A DNA stretch of 64,000 bases from Patagioenas fasciata (Eukaryota > Chordata > Aves > Columbiformes > Columbidae), in NCBI RefSeq assembly GCF_037038585.1, contig NC_092520.1:9502501-9566500 (forward strand), written 5' to 3'. Positions 25,276 to 38,078 of the stretch are shown here, piece by piece. Made by a program: the position numbers and the translations under genes. The number at the start of each line of letters is the position of its first letter. Positions within the stretch are counted from its first letter, which is position 1. Under the pieces are notes generated by a model, which was not told the origin of the DNA, made no database searches, and was given only the letters and a program-made list of their open reading frames with translations.

Positions 25276-27689
25276 GAGGTGTTCTTCTCTTGGCAAGGTT
25301 TGTCCCATCCCAGCAGTCCTACCAAAGCATCCTGAGCATGATCTGCCAGGTTGCTTTTTGCTCACAAGCAGTAGGTGTTCAAATATGCATTCTAACTCTC
25401 ATGCTTAGAGGGGGTGAGGTAAATCTGTGTTACACTAGGCTGTGAGGCAGACTTTCCATATTTTGCACCCTTGTGTGAAGAGGACCTAGCCAAACGTCAT
25501 GTGGTTTCAGCTTTGAAAATTCTCTTAGACCTAATTTTGTAGGCAATTTTGCATTTCATACATTCAGGGGATGATTTATTTGGGCTGCATTTTTCTGCTT
25601 TTAAGATCGTAGGTGGATATTGGTTATGACAATTTGTGTCTGGTATTTTGGTAATCTGGTGTCTTTGCTTTTGTGGTATGTGAATGGGAACTAGTTGCAT
25701 TTTACAGAGCTATTACTTGTTAAATTATGGGGTATAAATAGGACTGGAGGACACGGTATGCTAGTCTCACCTGCTTAAACTACCACATTGCACAACAGTG
25801 CCACGGACTGCAAATGTATGCTTCAGGACCCCTGCTGGACTGTGGTCATTAAAATCATAATTAATAACTGTGATGAACTGGGTTGGTCCCTCAGAGTTTT
25901 CTTCTCAAAAGCACCTTCAGTGTCACCTGTCTAATTCCAATGATATGGTCTTTCCATCTACAGATATCGAAGTGTGTTGATGAAACACTGACAAGGATTG
26001 GCAGACATCTGCTGTGGGCATGAAACAGTATGCTGGTCGGCTTGCTGAAGTGAGTGGGAGCTATGAAAGCTCATGTTTTGAAGGATATATTTCCAGCAAA
26101 TATATTTTATAGCAAATATTTCAACATTCAAACTTGGTAGTAAAAATTCTGAGTCAGCATCTCAACTATATTCCCTTCCTGTGAATCCTGACGAACGAAA
26201 ATGTTTCATGTTCTCAACCAGAAATAAAATTAATATCTTCTGGAGTTTGTAATGAAAGATGTGAGACAGTCATCAGAATAACCAACAACTTTGGGACTGG
26301 GGCATTTCCCTCGGAGTGGAAGGAGTGACCTAAATTCAAGTACTTGGCTTGACTTTGGCAGAGTGGAAGCTTTCAAGATACTCTTCATGTCTAAGATTAA
26401 TGGTATGGTCAATCAATGGTCAATGATCAATGGTTGTTCTGAGTCAAGAGTCACTCAGTTCAGACCAGCAATCCCATGCTGAAGTTGAGAAGTTGTTTAT
26501 CAAAAATTTTGAGAGGTTTTCTGGATTGGATCCTGAATATGCAAAACAAGTTCATACAAGCAGCTTTTCCAGTCCTCAGATTAAAAGCCACTGGGTAATC
26601 GTTGACTTATTTGAGTCCCCAGCTGCTGTCTAAAAAAACCAAATTTTTATTGCACTTATTTCATGTCCTCAGCTTGAAAAATGAAATCCAATTTTCTAAG
26701 CCATCTGTTAAAAAAGCTAATTGTTAGCAACAGAAACATACAGCTGATTCCCAGGAAGAGCACAACCTGGTATCTAATTGTATTCTCTCTGCTGAATTGG
26801 AGGGTTCCTGGGCCATTAAACAAGTGGCTTTGCTTGTTCGTAGTGACATTTGGCACTGAACCTCGACAGATAAGTTTTTGCAGGCTGTAAATAACACAGG
26901 GACTCGAGACCAGTAATGATAAAAATTCATGAGAGGACTGGCTGACCACACAGGAGTACAAAATCCCACAGAGATGTAGAGCATTATTTGTACATTTTAT
27001 TTTCTTTTGGTTTTTGCTAAGTGTTGGGACCAGCTGCGTTTTAAATTTCATAATTACTTTTTGAAGATGTAAAAATATGCTGTTTAAGTTATGTTTTCCT
27101 ATAATAAAACAAATAAACACATCTAACACGCAAAAACCATTCCTTTGCAAACATCTTACTGAGTTTTCTTGTAGACAGGTATGTTTAGCATCATTAGTGG
27201 CCACACTCTTGCTTTTAAAATCTTTTCTTAAAGCTTCATTTCACACAAATAAGTAAAATAGACAACTATGACTCATAAATGAGAAGAAATACAAATATAT
27301 TTATGTAGCCAAGTTCAACAGACTTCAATTTTAACTGTCAAGCGCTCTATATAGAAAGTAACCCTGTTCCAGAAGGTTTCTTATCTGCAAGATTTAATTG
27401 CAGACTTCTGGCAATTTATTCCCTAAGTGGAGTACAGCAAGTTCTGTTCGTTTCTCATACCCCTTTCATGCTGACTTCTGTGCATTTCCCATGTGAAGTC
27501 ATCCACATAGATCTGCAATCTCTCTTGATTTCACACAAAGATACTGCCCTGGGATCCTGGCACCTATGTGAGACAAACACCCACCAGTGCTTCCAAATCA
27601 GAGGAGCTTGTGATACTCTCTATCAGATCGCTGTCGCACTTGGTGGCCTCGACTGAGACTGTCCTACTCTACCAGACACTGTATGAATA
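25276..27689. other. Non-coding stretch
   Basis: No confirmed gene. A 182-codon minus-strand open frame at 26656-27204 is discussed as a weak candidate. Otherwise AT-rich single-copy sequence. Confidence 0.35.
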
Positions 27690-27830
27690 GAAAAGACAGA
27701 AAGTCAGATAAAAACATGGTGGAAATGAGTGATGCTCAGAGGTGGAGAGAGATAAAATGACTGGCTGATGGTCACCCCCTAACAGGAGGGTGAATCACAC
27801 CCAGACCTGTGTTCAGTTCTGTGATAAAGG
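27690..27830 (-). repeat. Possible MIR-like SINE relic
   Basis: CAGAGGTGGAGAGAGATAAAATGACTG-like order followed by GATGGTCACCCC and CACACCCAGACCTGTG resembles the reverse MIR core. Strongly diverged. Confidence 0.3.
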
Positions 27831-29270
27831 CACCAGACCTCCTATCACTGTCCACCAAAACTCCTGACAAAATGCCATCAATAAAAGCACAAATTATTGA
27901 AGCTGAATGTAGTCTGTGCTCACATCACGAAATGACAGCATCCTCTTTGCTTTGTTCCACGTTTTTTTTTCTTGTATGCCAAATCACAGTGAACCATAGC
28001 AGCGGGTCCATTTAGTGACTCTTGGAGTGAAAATAAAAATTATGTTTCATTTCATGAGGTTGTCGTCAGAAACGATGTATGTAATTAGAAGAAAGAAAAG
28101 CTATTAGGATGCCTGAAGGCTTGTGCTGGGAGGAACCCCACTGTGCTGACGTCAATTTTCTGAACATGTCTAATAACCGAATGGACTTGGGAACTCCTTC
28201 TGAAATGATGGCAGGACAGGGACAAGTGATACTCAGGCATGTCAGGCTCTGCCTAGATAATGCTCATCTGTTATTGTCATCATTATTCCTCTGGTGCCAA
28301 GTCTGCCTGATGTGAGACAATGGAAACCAAATTCACCCAAAGGCCAACAGAGCTCTGCCACCAGAGGGATTAGTCCCTCCTAAATCTTTTTCACAGTGTT
28401 GGATGCACTGCAGCTGATGTGTTAATAGCTCCTGGCATGTGCTGCAGGACCGTCTTTGCAAAACAGCTCATAGAGAATCTCTCATATATTTCAATCGATA
28501 TTAATTTACTTTGCCGTGAGGTGGTGTGCACCTCCCTCACGCCGTCTTGAAAACAGACACAAAAAAAGAAGTTTTCATAATGAAGCAAATCACAATGGGA
28601 AGCAGCTGATCCACACAGTTCCCCTGTGAGAGTAATCCCAGCTTCAGCAGTGGAAAAATAAACAGAGGGGCTGGCTGGATGTGGGGATGTGGATGGTGCT
28701 AAAAGAGAGCAGGAGACCTGCAGGATGCTTGATAGCAAGGAAGAGGATACTTCAGGGACAGAGTAAATGTTTGAGCTGCCTCCTTTCTCACAGACACAAT
28801 CTAGCTGTATGAAATCTCCAGCATAAGCCTGGCTGAACATTTGGTGATAAACATAGCAGAAAAAAGGGACAGATAAACCTCATACAGTAATGCTTTTAAA
28901 GACCAGGAAGAAAGCAGGTCATTTTCTCTGAAATACCAGAACTGTGCTGTGGGTGGAAATTACACTGTGTAAAGTATTTGCTATTTTTCCTTTCATGAAG
29001 AAGCAGAGCTTAAAAATGAACTGGTGCAACCCATTCTGGGAAAACACACCACAGAAGGGGAAAGGGTTTGTGACTCTCAATAACATCGCTGTAGGACACT
29101 GTGAAATTTAACCTGAGGTGCTGGGTACAACTCCAGTTACCCACATTAAAGGAACATTAAATTTTCCTGGAGCACGCGCACTGGATGTAAACTGAGGCAC
29201 CTGGGGAATACAGGCCTTGGTTTATGAGATATTTTATCTTACAAACATTCTTTTGCAAGCCAATCTGAAA
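27831..29270. other. Non-coding stretch
   Basis: Nothing recognised. Confidence 0.4.
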
Positions 29271-29585
29271 AATGAGTCCTGCACCTCCAACTCCCTCCCG
29301 TGCTGTGCTGGGGACTGTCGGTGACAGTCTGGGGGGTCCCTCAGCTCCGCTCCCCGTCAGTGGGGGCCGGGCAGGGGCTCTGCCTCCCCCGCAGGGTTTT
29401 ACCGGGACCGAGGGGGTTCCTGCAGCCGACAAGGGAAAGAGACCCGCTCGCTGCTTCCAGGGCGCTGGGACGCGGTGGCTTCCGTGGGACAGCCGTGACA
29501 CCTAGTGGTCACACCGCGGGGTCCGGGAGCTGCTCACACCGCCCTTGGACACCACGTCGCAGGTGTTCAGACCCTGCGAGGCAGA
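29271..29585. promoter_or_regulatory. Small CpG-rich patch
   Basis: About 315 bp with more than twenty CpG dinucleotides in otherwise AT-rich surroundings. Open in several frames on both strands, as GC-rich DNA usually is, with no recognisable protein. It could be an unannotated promoter, an enhancer or a GC-biased relic. Confidence 0.4.
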
Positions 29586-32500
29586 GGAAAAGGGCACAAG
29601 ATTTCTCTAAGAGTACGGGTGACAGCATCAGGACACATTTTTGAAGGATTCCCATGTCTTTAAGGAAGATTTTGTCCCACTCGGACTCACTGTGAGCCTT
29701 TTGAGGAATCCCCTTTCCTGATGCCATCCTCCTGATCCACACCGGTGGTCTTCGATCTGCTCCGACAGTTGCCATGAGCAAGTGGCAACCACAAATAAAC
29801 TCAGTTTAGATTATCATAGTTGCTCGATTTGGTTCTAAAATTCATTCTTGTCTCTCTGCAACAATCTGTCATAAAAGGCTCAAAAAACTTGTTCTCAGGC
29901 TTGGTCTAAGCAAGCTTGGTGTGTTCTGTCTTGTTTCTGTGTCCTCAAGTGTGTCTGTGTGTCCTCAAGTCTCTGCAGTCCACCTGCAGCTTTGCTGGGC
30001 AGTGATTGCTGTGATAGTACTTCTGACCTATAACTTAATCCAAGGCTCAGTGGATGAGTTCAATAAATGCAACTTTTACTGTCAGGTTTGCTTTTTTTGA
30101 CCAGGTAAACTGTTTATTTATCGCAGGGGATGCTTTACTTACCAGAAGTTTATCCCTAACATTATACTATTTTTTTTTGCAGCAATGAGATGAGCTGCTG
30201 GTCTCGATTAGCCTCCTAAAAATATAAATTTTAATATTCCAACTCCACTAGAGAAGGCAGTAATAGGTTTCCTATTGGCAACCTCATCTAAGCCTTCAAA
30301 AAACAGAAAAAACTACGAAGGGCCTTAGATGCAGCAACGCTGGGAAGTGAAACATTAAACTTCTCATTCACAGGCCTCCAGACTAGGGTATAAACCCCTG
30401 CTTTAGGTGCAAATGCTGTGGAGATCCTGCCCATGCCCCAGAGATGACAGCTGTATGAACAGCTGCATGGGAGCCCTGTACAGAGACAGAACATTCTCTC
30501 CAGGGCTAGCTCTGTTTCTTATCATAGGTCTATACCAAACACTTATTTATTTAAATTCACTGTACTTAAACACGTTTCAGATTTAGATTTAAAATGCAAT
30601 GTTTAACTTACCTGAGTTTTTAATTTCATTTAATATTTATAACTTTCACTTTAAAGATTGTTTTGTCCCTTAAATAATGTTCTGATAAACTGACATGGAA
30701 GATGGGAAATAGAGCTGAGTGTCCCCAAATTACTGACGCCAAACTTTGTATTCAAAATACACCCAGGGACTAATAACGCATGCAAACATTGTGACCACAT
30801 ACAGTTATATGAACATATATATGTGTGAAGGTGTGTTAAAATAGGGCACATTCTCAGAACTCCGCACCAGTGATCTACACTCCTCCATACACATGAGCCA
30901 CTGCCCACTTTGCACTTACATGTGCCACAGCTCATGTCCAGATAATGCAGCCAATAACCGGCTGTGTGACGATGAAGAGCAAGTGCTGACATAAGGGAGG
31001 GTGAGGAGATTTGAATAAGACACCAGAAAACTGAAAGTCTAAACCAGAGCAGGACTGCTAGTGAGCTGTGTGTGCCTCAAGGGATACGGGTCCTCTGCAA
31101 GCGCTGGGTAAATCATTTACAGGCAACAGCAGCATGGTGAAGCTGCTGCAGGTGGGGGGAGACAGCTGAGACCATGGGGAATGATTGACTACAGTTGAAG
31201 GTCATAAACTTTTGTAAATGTATGGTAGAAACTGAGTTAATACAGTAAAAGATTTACAAGGCCTGAGTAGGTGTAGGAAGAGGACTGGGGTGGTAAATTT
31301 TGGAACAGTGTAGAAGTTGACAGTCATGTATTGGCAGGAGATGAGGAAGCCTGGCAGATCCTTGGTAGTAGAGAAAAAGATCTAAGCCTTCAGTTTCAGA
31401 AAGGACTGACACCTTTGGAAGCACCAGTTGGGATGGTCTGTGAAAGTCTTCATGTCACAAATTGTCACAGTCTTGCATAACTTTTAAAACATCTCCCTCT
31501 GGCTCTCTATGTAGGATGTCTCTGCTAAGGAGGTGCATCAGATACCTTCTCCCAGAAGGCCCAGAAACTGTGTTAAGTAACATAGTCAAAAAGTATGAGG
31601 GCAACAAGAAGGAGGAACAGCTTCCTTGGGTACAAACTTTCACGGGGACATTGTGAAAATGCCAGCAAATGAAATAACTGGCTGAGGCATATTTCACACT
31701 ACGAGAGCAAAACGTAAATAAGGTGAGTTGGTTGTGAGCGTGGCAGCTTGCCGAAGTACACCATGATGGATCCCTTATCACAGCTGCTTTACCTGCCTGG
31801 AGCCAAGGCAGTGGGTGCATTTGTGCTGCTGGAACAGAACAGGTAGATTAATACATGCCAGGTCACTCGTTGGTTGGCCCCAGTTAAGCCAATGGAGTGG
31901 ATGCATGTTCTAGAGTCGAGCACTTTTGCCTTTGACTGACGAGTAACCAGGCGAGCTTCTGTGTGCCCTGGACAGGGTGTTAGCAGCACAAATCTACAAA
32001 GTGTTCAACCCTTAGACTTCAATCAGGAGAAAGTAGTTCCATATCAACCCTGAATCAAGAAATGCCAGAGATTCTTAATCTTCCAACACCATTTTCTCTT
32101 CAGTGTGTCAGGAGGAATAAAAACTTCTCTTGGCAATCTTTGTGATCACTTTTAAGACTTAAAAGTGGACTTTTAATGCCAAAACTTACATCCAAATATT
32201 TTTACTTCTAAGCAGTGTAAGTTGCATTTGTCATTTCAAAGTGTCAAGAGAACAAGGAACCAAATGGTGTCTGGAACTGAGCACCATGGAGCTGGGAATA
32301 CAGAAAGCAAAGAGGCAGACAGAGTGGCATCTCTGAACAGCCCCTCTCTGCTTGCAGACTCCACTTCCATACTCTGAAACCAGGTGAAATTCCAAGCATT
32401 CTTCCTTTATTTTGACAAATTATTTCCTCCTTCCAAGCGGCGAGGCCTGCACCTTGGGTTAAGGCTGTCCTTTCAGTCCTGAGGGGCAACGTCCTCGGTT

Positions 32501-33066
32501 GTTTATACAGAAAAGCTGGACATTTACAGCATTTAATAAAAGTCTGAGCACCCTAGGCCTTGGAGAAATGCACCTCTTTCTTCCCTCTGCAGAGCGAATA
32601 GGATAAGGCTGCATAGCCAAACTGACAGCAGAATTTGTTCATTATTCTTCATTTCTGGATTAATGTAAGGACAAAAGGTTCATGAAACTTGAACACAGGC
32701 TTTAACCTTTTTTTCAGTTTGCAGATCTCACAGATTTTCAAGACACAATGCAGGCTGCTGCTGACAGCGGACTTGTTTTCCTAGACTTGTTTTTGCAGGC
32801 ATGGTGGAGGTTACACACAAGAACACACCAGTCTGTGGCCACTGAGGGAAAGGGGCTGCTCAGAAATGAGAAGCTCCTCTTGAATTTACAGCTATTGCCC
32901 TTTGGTTTGGCGAGCATGCTCCCTGTCAGCAGGGTGGGAAGCAGATTGACTTGGGGGTAGGAGGAAGGTCCCATGTTCATTACCAAGAAATTCAGTCTGC
33001 AGGGTGTAAATGGAAGACATCTCCCACTGTCAGAGATGCAGGTTTGTCTTTGGCAGGAGTCAAAGT
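29586..33066. other. Non-coding stretch
   Basis: No gene recognised. It includes a 20-bp-period duplication at 29936-29975. Confidence 0.4.
29936..29975. repeat. 20-bp-period tandem duplication
   Basis: GTCCTCAAGT occurs at 29941 and 29961 within two near-identical TGTGTCCTCAAGT units. Confidence 0.75.
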
Positions 33067-33276
33067 CGCACAGAATGGTTGGGGTTGGAAGTGACCTCTG
33101 GAGGTCACCTCGTCCAACCTCCCTGCTCAAGCAGGACTGTCTCCACTCAGTTGCCCAGGACCATGTCCAGCTGGATTTTGAATATCTCCAAGGACAAAGA
33201 GTCCACAGTGCCTGTGGGCAACTCGAACCAGTGCTTGTTTACCCTTGTGGTAAAAAAAAAGTGTTTCCTGATGTTC
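33067..33276 (-). mobile_element. Older CR1, left half of a split element
   Basis: Inverted CR1 3' end: CACAGAATGGTTGGGGTTGG, then GACCTCTGGAGGTCACCTCG and a block ending GTTTCCTGATGTT. It stops where a second CR1 begins. The sequence that should follow resumes at 33977 (TTTCAATTTGTGCCCATGG). Same subfamily as 4560-5358. Confidence 0.88.
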
Positions 33277-33976
33277 ATAGAATTATAGAATGATAGAATC
33301 ATAGAATCATTTTGGTTGGAAGAGACCTTCAGGATCATCGAGTCCAACTACGAATCCAACACTGGCACTAAACCATAACCTAAGAACCTCTTCTACATGT
33401 CTTTTAAACACCTCCAGGGATGGTGACTCCACCACTGCCCTGGGCAGCCTGTTCCAATGCCTGACAACCCTTTCCACAAAGTAATTTTCCTAATATCCAA
33501 TCTAAACCTCTCCTGGTGCAACTTGAGGTCATTTCCTCTCATCCTATCACTTGTTACTCGGGAGAAGAGACCAATCCCCTCCATGCTACAACCTCCTTTC
33601 AGGTCACTGTAGACAGTGACAAGGTCTCCCCTCAGCCTCCTTTTCTCCAGGCTGAACAGCCCCAGGTCCCTCAGCCGCTCCCATCACACTTGTTCTCCAG
33701 ACCCCTCACCAGCTCCGTTCCCTTCTCTGAACTCGCTCCAGCACCTCAAGGTGTTTCCTGTAGTGAGGGGCCCAAAACTGAACACAGGATTCGAGGTCTG
33801 GCCTCACCAGTGCCCTGTACAGGGGGATGGTCACTGTCCTGGTCCTGCTGGTCACACTATTTCTGATTCAAGCCAGGATGCTGTTGGCCTTTTTGGCCAC
33901 CTTGGCACACTGCTGGCTCATGTTCAGCTTCTGTCGACCAACACCCGACGTCCTTTTCCACCAGGCAGCTTTCCAG
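33277..33976 (-). mobile_element. Younger CR1 nested inside an older CR1
   Basis: About 700 bp. It starts with reversed tail units (CATAGAATTATAGAATGATA) and TTTTGGTTGGAAGAGACC, continues through 3' UTR and ORF2 end, and stops at CAGGCAGCTTTCCAG. Both elements lie in the same orientation. A 271-codon plus-strand open frame at 33616-34431 is antisense to it and is not a gene. Confidence 0.88.
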
Positions 33977-34210
33977 TTTCAATTTGTGCCCATGGTCTCT
34001 GGTCCTGGCACTGGGCACCACTGAAAGAGCTTGGTTTCATCTTCTTTGCGCCCTCCCTTCAGGTATTTTTATACACTGATGAGATCCCCCTAAGACTTCT
34101 CTTCTCCAGGCTGAGCAGTCCCAGCTTTCTCAGCCTTTCCTCACAGGACAGATGCTCCCATTCCTTGCATCAACTTCGTGGCCCTTCACTGGACTGTCTC
34201 CCACTGCAGA
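33977..34210 (-). mobile_element. Older CR1, right half of the split element
   Basis: Continues the copy at 33067-33276: TTTCAATTTGTGCCCATGG, GGCACTGGGCACCACTGAAA, then the CTTCTCTTCTCCAGGCTGAG and CCTTTCCTCACAGGACAGAT blocks. Confidence 0.85.
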
Positions 34211-35595
34211 CAGGTCACACTGAAGAGAGTCCAGTGGTGTTTGGTGACGTGTGGCTGCCCTGGCTCCACTGCTGGACAGTGAGTGCAGACTCAGGGGGGT
34301 ATTTTCTCCAGATCAGTGTTCCCAGAAGAAAAACAAAACAAAACAAAACAAAACAAAACAAAACAAAACAAAAAACCAAAAAACCAAAAGCTCCTTTCCC
34401 TCTCACTGCAACCGCCTGGATGAACAAGTGATGTGGGGGTCAGTGGGCAGTGTGGTCTGTCAAGCCCACATGCCGGTTTCTCACATTTCAGTCTGTTGTT
34501 CTCACCTCTCTGCCAAGTAAAAATAACACATTTCCAAGGGACTTTGAGTCTGGTGATGTGGGAAGAACCACCTGCTAACAAAACACCAGGGAAGTTTTCC
34601 TGTTATTTTGTCAAAGGCAGAATTTTAATCAATCTTTGTGGGAAAAAGGATCCCTGAAATCATTGAACCAACACCTTGCTGAGGGGCTTAACATGTGGCA
34701 AAAGTTACAGGAGCAGTCAGGAAAGTGTGGTGTTTTATTAATGAGCATTCGCAGCAGAGCACTGAGGGCTCTGCTGAGGCTGGAGATGTTCTGCACCTCT
34801 TACTTGAAGGGAGAGACATTGTGGGTTATAGAGAAATAAAACTTCCCCAAGCTCTGAGTTGTGTTTGGTGGAAAGGTCCATCCCAGACTGGGCAGACTGG
34901 TGTTATTTAGCTGTGTAGGCTACAGCACGTGGACAACCCAGGCTGGAAAGCTTTTCTTTTGGTTTTTGCTGCTTTGGGACGCTCTTCTCCATCCATGGGT
35001 AGGTGGCTGGGCCGGCAGAAACCCTGGGTGATGCAACCTTGTGTGGGTTTGTGCCCAGCAGGACCATGTGGGTAGAGAGAAACACTGAACAGCAGTAATG
35101 TCCTGGGTCCCTTGGGCCCCTCATCAGCACCATGTGGGGCTGAGCAGCCCACTCACATCCCACACCTGGAGAGTCTCACCCACAGCCTTCTCTAGGCAGT
35201 GAACAGGCCCAAAGTCCTGCTCTCCAAAGGAGGTCAGAGCTTCCTACTTAATTTACTGGCAGAAGCAAAACAGTCCTGGTTGTTCTCAACAGCAGTAGTG
35301 GAGAATGGGAAAGTGTTTGAGCTCCATGCGGGGTCTCCAGAACATCCAAAGGGGATGACACTCCTGAGCCTGGGAAGCACTAAAAAAGATGTAAAAATGA
35401 GTTTTCAGGTCTTACTGTTAGAAAAGACTTTCTGTTTAGAAGGAGACAGGAACTAAGAGCCCAGCTCTGAAATTGATTGGATATCAGTGGGTTGTCAGGT
35501 CTTAGCCCGTCCTTCATGGCAGTGAGATGACATCCCCATGTGCTGGCAGACCTCTGGCAGTGTTCCTCAGCCAAGTGGCCACAGTTCCCTATAGT
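34211..35595. other. Non-coding stretch
   Basis: No gene recognised. It contains the AAAAC microsatellite at 34327-34371. Confidence 0.4.
34327..34371. repeat. (AAAAC)n microsatellite, about 8-9 units
   Basis: Uninterrupted pentanucleotide units followed by an A/C-rich degenerate tail to about 34390. Likely polymorphic. Confidence 0.95.
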
Positions 35596-35843
35596 ACAGA
35601 ATCACAGAATCATAGAAGCATCTTGGTTGGAAGAGACTCTCAGGATCACTGAGTCCAACCATAACCTAATGCAGGCACTAAACCATGTCCCTAAGAACCT
35701 CATCTACACATCTTTCAAACCCCTCCAGGGATGGTGACTCCACCACTTCCCTGGGCAGCCTGTTCCAATGCCTGGCAACCCTTTCCACAAAGAAATCTTT
35801 CCTAAGATACCATCCAATTTTTCCTAATATCCAATCTAAACAC
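35596..35843 (-). mobile_element. CR1 LINE 3' fragment, inverted
   Basis: ACAGAATCACAGAATCATAG tail, TTGGTTGGAAGAGACTCTCA, then the CTCCAGGGATGGTGACTCCA block. Same subfamily as 33277-33976. Confidence 0.92.
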
Positions 35844-37194
35844 CCACCCTCCCTTATGATTGCAAGCAGGTCTGTGTCCTTGCAGAGCAATGTTCCACTA
35901 GAGCTTTTGTAGTCAGAGGTTTTGCTGGAGCTGTTTTTGAAGAGATTATGGCAATTCTACACAAGGTTATCAGTAGGAGAGCTTTGAAATTAAAAATACA
36001 ACTGTATATCTGTATACTATGTACCCTGTGCATGCTACTTACCAACTTACTGCATTTATCGTCAGGAACAGATGTTTCCATATCCAGCCATTTCTCATGA
36101 CAGATCATGAAGGTCTGACCTATGTTATCTTAATAACAGAGTCACTATGCTAAAGAACGAAATGTAGGGAAAAGTTTGTGGCTTAGATGGCTAAAAACAA
36201 TGCATGTAAAAAAGTACATATGCCAGATGCTGGACATTTGGAACATTCTAATTATTTACACAAATAAAAATGGTTTATTTCATTGCTTCATTCCGTCTAT
36301 GCTTATTTTATTTTTTTATTGACCCAAAAATCTGTTACGAAAGTTTAATGCATATTTTCTAGTGGCACACTAACAGTTTTTTGAATAAATAAAGTGCATG
36401 TTGCTTTGCCCCTGTCTGTCCCATTGACTTTGCCTAGAAATGCTGACGAGGAACTTTTGTTTGCAAAACTGGCCACAGAAAGATAGTGGTGTGAATTCTG
36501 TCCTGCACTGTTTGCACAAGCACTGGCAGCAGAACTAACACAAATACTCATGGGAATTTGCTTCTGCAAGGTTAATGTCAGAAATGATTTATTGAAGCCT
36601 TCCTCCCGCTCACCAGTCTGGTATCCATCAAGCCAGTAAACAATACCCCCATGATTTCAAAGTGCTCTGAGGCTGGTCACTGAGCAAACACTCCAGATCA
36701 GAGTCAATATTTTGGGAGTCATCAATCAAATGGCATTTATTCCCACAAAATTTAGATTGAAATACTTTGAATCAAGAGTCAAAATCATTTTTTCGTGTTG
36801 ATGGGGTAAAGTTGCCCAGTGAAGTTGGTGAGATAGCTGATCCAACTAAAGTTATACTCACATTATGTGGAATAATTAAAGAAGAAGAAAAAAAAAAAAA
36901 AGAAAAACAACGAACCAAATCAAAACTAAAAACCCCACCAAAACCAAAAACCACCACCACAACAACAAAAAACCACAAACCCACAACAGCTTTCTAGTGG
37001 AATTACAGAAATGAATATGTCTGTCCTCATGTGTTCCCGTTTCAAGAAGAAATAGGATTTGAAGAGTGTCGCCACACACTCATGTCATGGAAATGCCCTG
37101 CGTCTACCTGCTCTAGAGCTTCCTAGAAACTAAGAACATGGGGTGGTTTTCAGAAAGAGGTGCAGCCTGAGGTCCATAAACGCTGGTCTTCTAG
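35844..37194. other. Non-coding stretch
   Basis: No gene recognised. It contains the A/C-rich tract at 36883-36990. Confidence 0.4.
36883..36990. repeat. A-rich and A/C-rich low-complexity tract
   Basis: A poly-A run followed by degenerate AAACC, CCACCACAACAAC and AAAACC units. Strand-asymmetric, with almost no T or G. Confidence 0.85.
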
Positions 37195-37290
37195 TCCAAG
37201 GCTCAGCAATCACTTCCTCTGTCACGGGAAGTAAATTATTTAACCTGAGCTTTGTCTTCATTAATATAATTCTGAGATAGGAATTTCTAA
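37195..37290 (+). repeat. Possible MIR-like SINE relic
   Basis: GGAAGTAAATTATTTAACCT, GAGCTTTGTCTTCATTAATA and a GATAGGAATTT block follow the MIR core order. Weak. Confidence 0.25.
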
Positions 37291-37807
37291 AGGCTGTCTA
37301 TGTACATGTCTACTTTAGTTAAAAGAAACACTCTGAGTCAAATCTGTGTGTAGATTTGTCGGCGAGCTACAAAATTTAGATGGAGAAAGGACTTCTCTAT
37401 CTTTTTAATCATTTTTTTTCAATAAGGCAGATTCTTCTCCTCTCTTCATGGAAGAAATCTCTTCCTTAAATGAGTGGTGATGAGCCAATAGGTACAGTAG
37501 GGAATGTGGTGCAAAGTGCCAGGTTTTATTTCTGCTATGAATCGATTCACATGGAGATTTCTCTCCTGCTCACCCCACTCTGTGTGCCTCTTTGGGCCAA
37601 CAGATCCTCAAACCTCTTGACCTTTCCTCTGTCAATAGGAGGTTAGTTGGGTTCTTCTGGGATTGTAGGGAAAGGCTTTTGAAGCTGAGCTTTTAAAAAC
37701 ATGTACCTCTTCTGTTTCTGTTGCTTTAGCAGAGGTGTGGAGGTTCCAGGCACTCCTCGCATACCTGTACACTGCCTTCCTCTGCATGGCCCAGTACCAA
37801 AGTAGTA
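37291..37807. other. Non-coding stretch
   Basis: Nothing recognised. Confidence 0.35.
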
Positions 37808-38078
37808 TCGTAGAATCATTTAGTTTGGAAAAGACCTTTAAGATCTTTAAGTCCAACTGTAAACCCAACACTGCCAAGTCTACCACTAAACCATGACCCT
37901 AATCACCACATCTACACATCTTTTAAACCCCTCCAGGGATGGTGACCCTACCACTTCCCTGGGCAGCCTGTTCCAATGCCTGACAACCCTTTCCAGGAAT
38001 AAACTTCTCCTAATATCCAATCTAAGCCTCCCTGGGTGCAACTTGAAGCTGTTCCCTCTCATCCTGTCATCACTCATG
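37808..38078 (-). mobile_element. CR1 LINE 3' fragment, inverted
   Basis: CGTAGAATCATTTAGTTTGG, AAGACCTTTAAGATC, then CTCCAGGGATGGTGACCC and the block ending near CATCCTGTCATCACTC. Somewhat more diverged than its relatives. Confidence 0.9.

Noticed and set aside
17968-27783. 16-base inverted match between 17968-17983 and 27768-27783 (around GGGGGTGACCAT)
   Set aside because: Flanks do not align convincingly. Probably chance or shared ancient repeat core.
34327-34390. Regularly spaced repeat resembling an array
   Set aside because: It is a simple AAAAC microsatellite, not a CRISPR or other spacer-bearing array.
33616-34431. 271-codon plus-strand open frame
   Set aside because: It runs antisense through two CR1 copies and into the AAAAC repeat.
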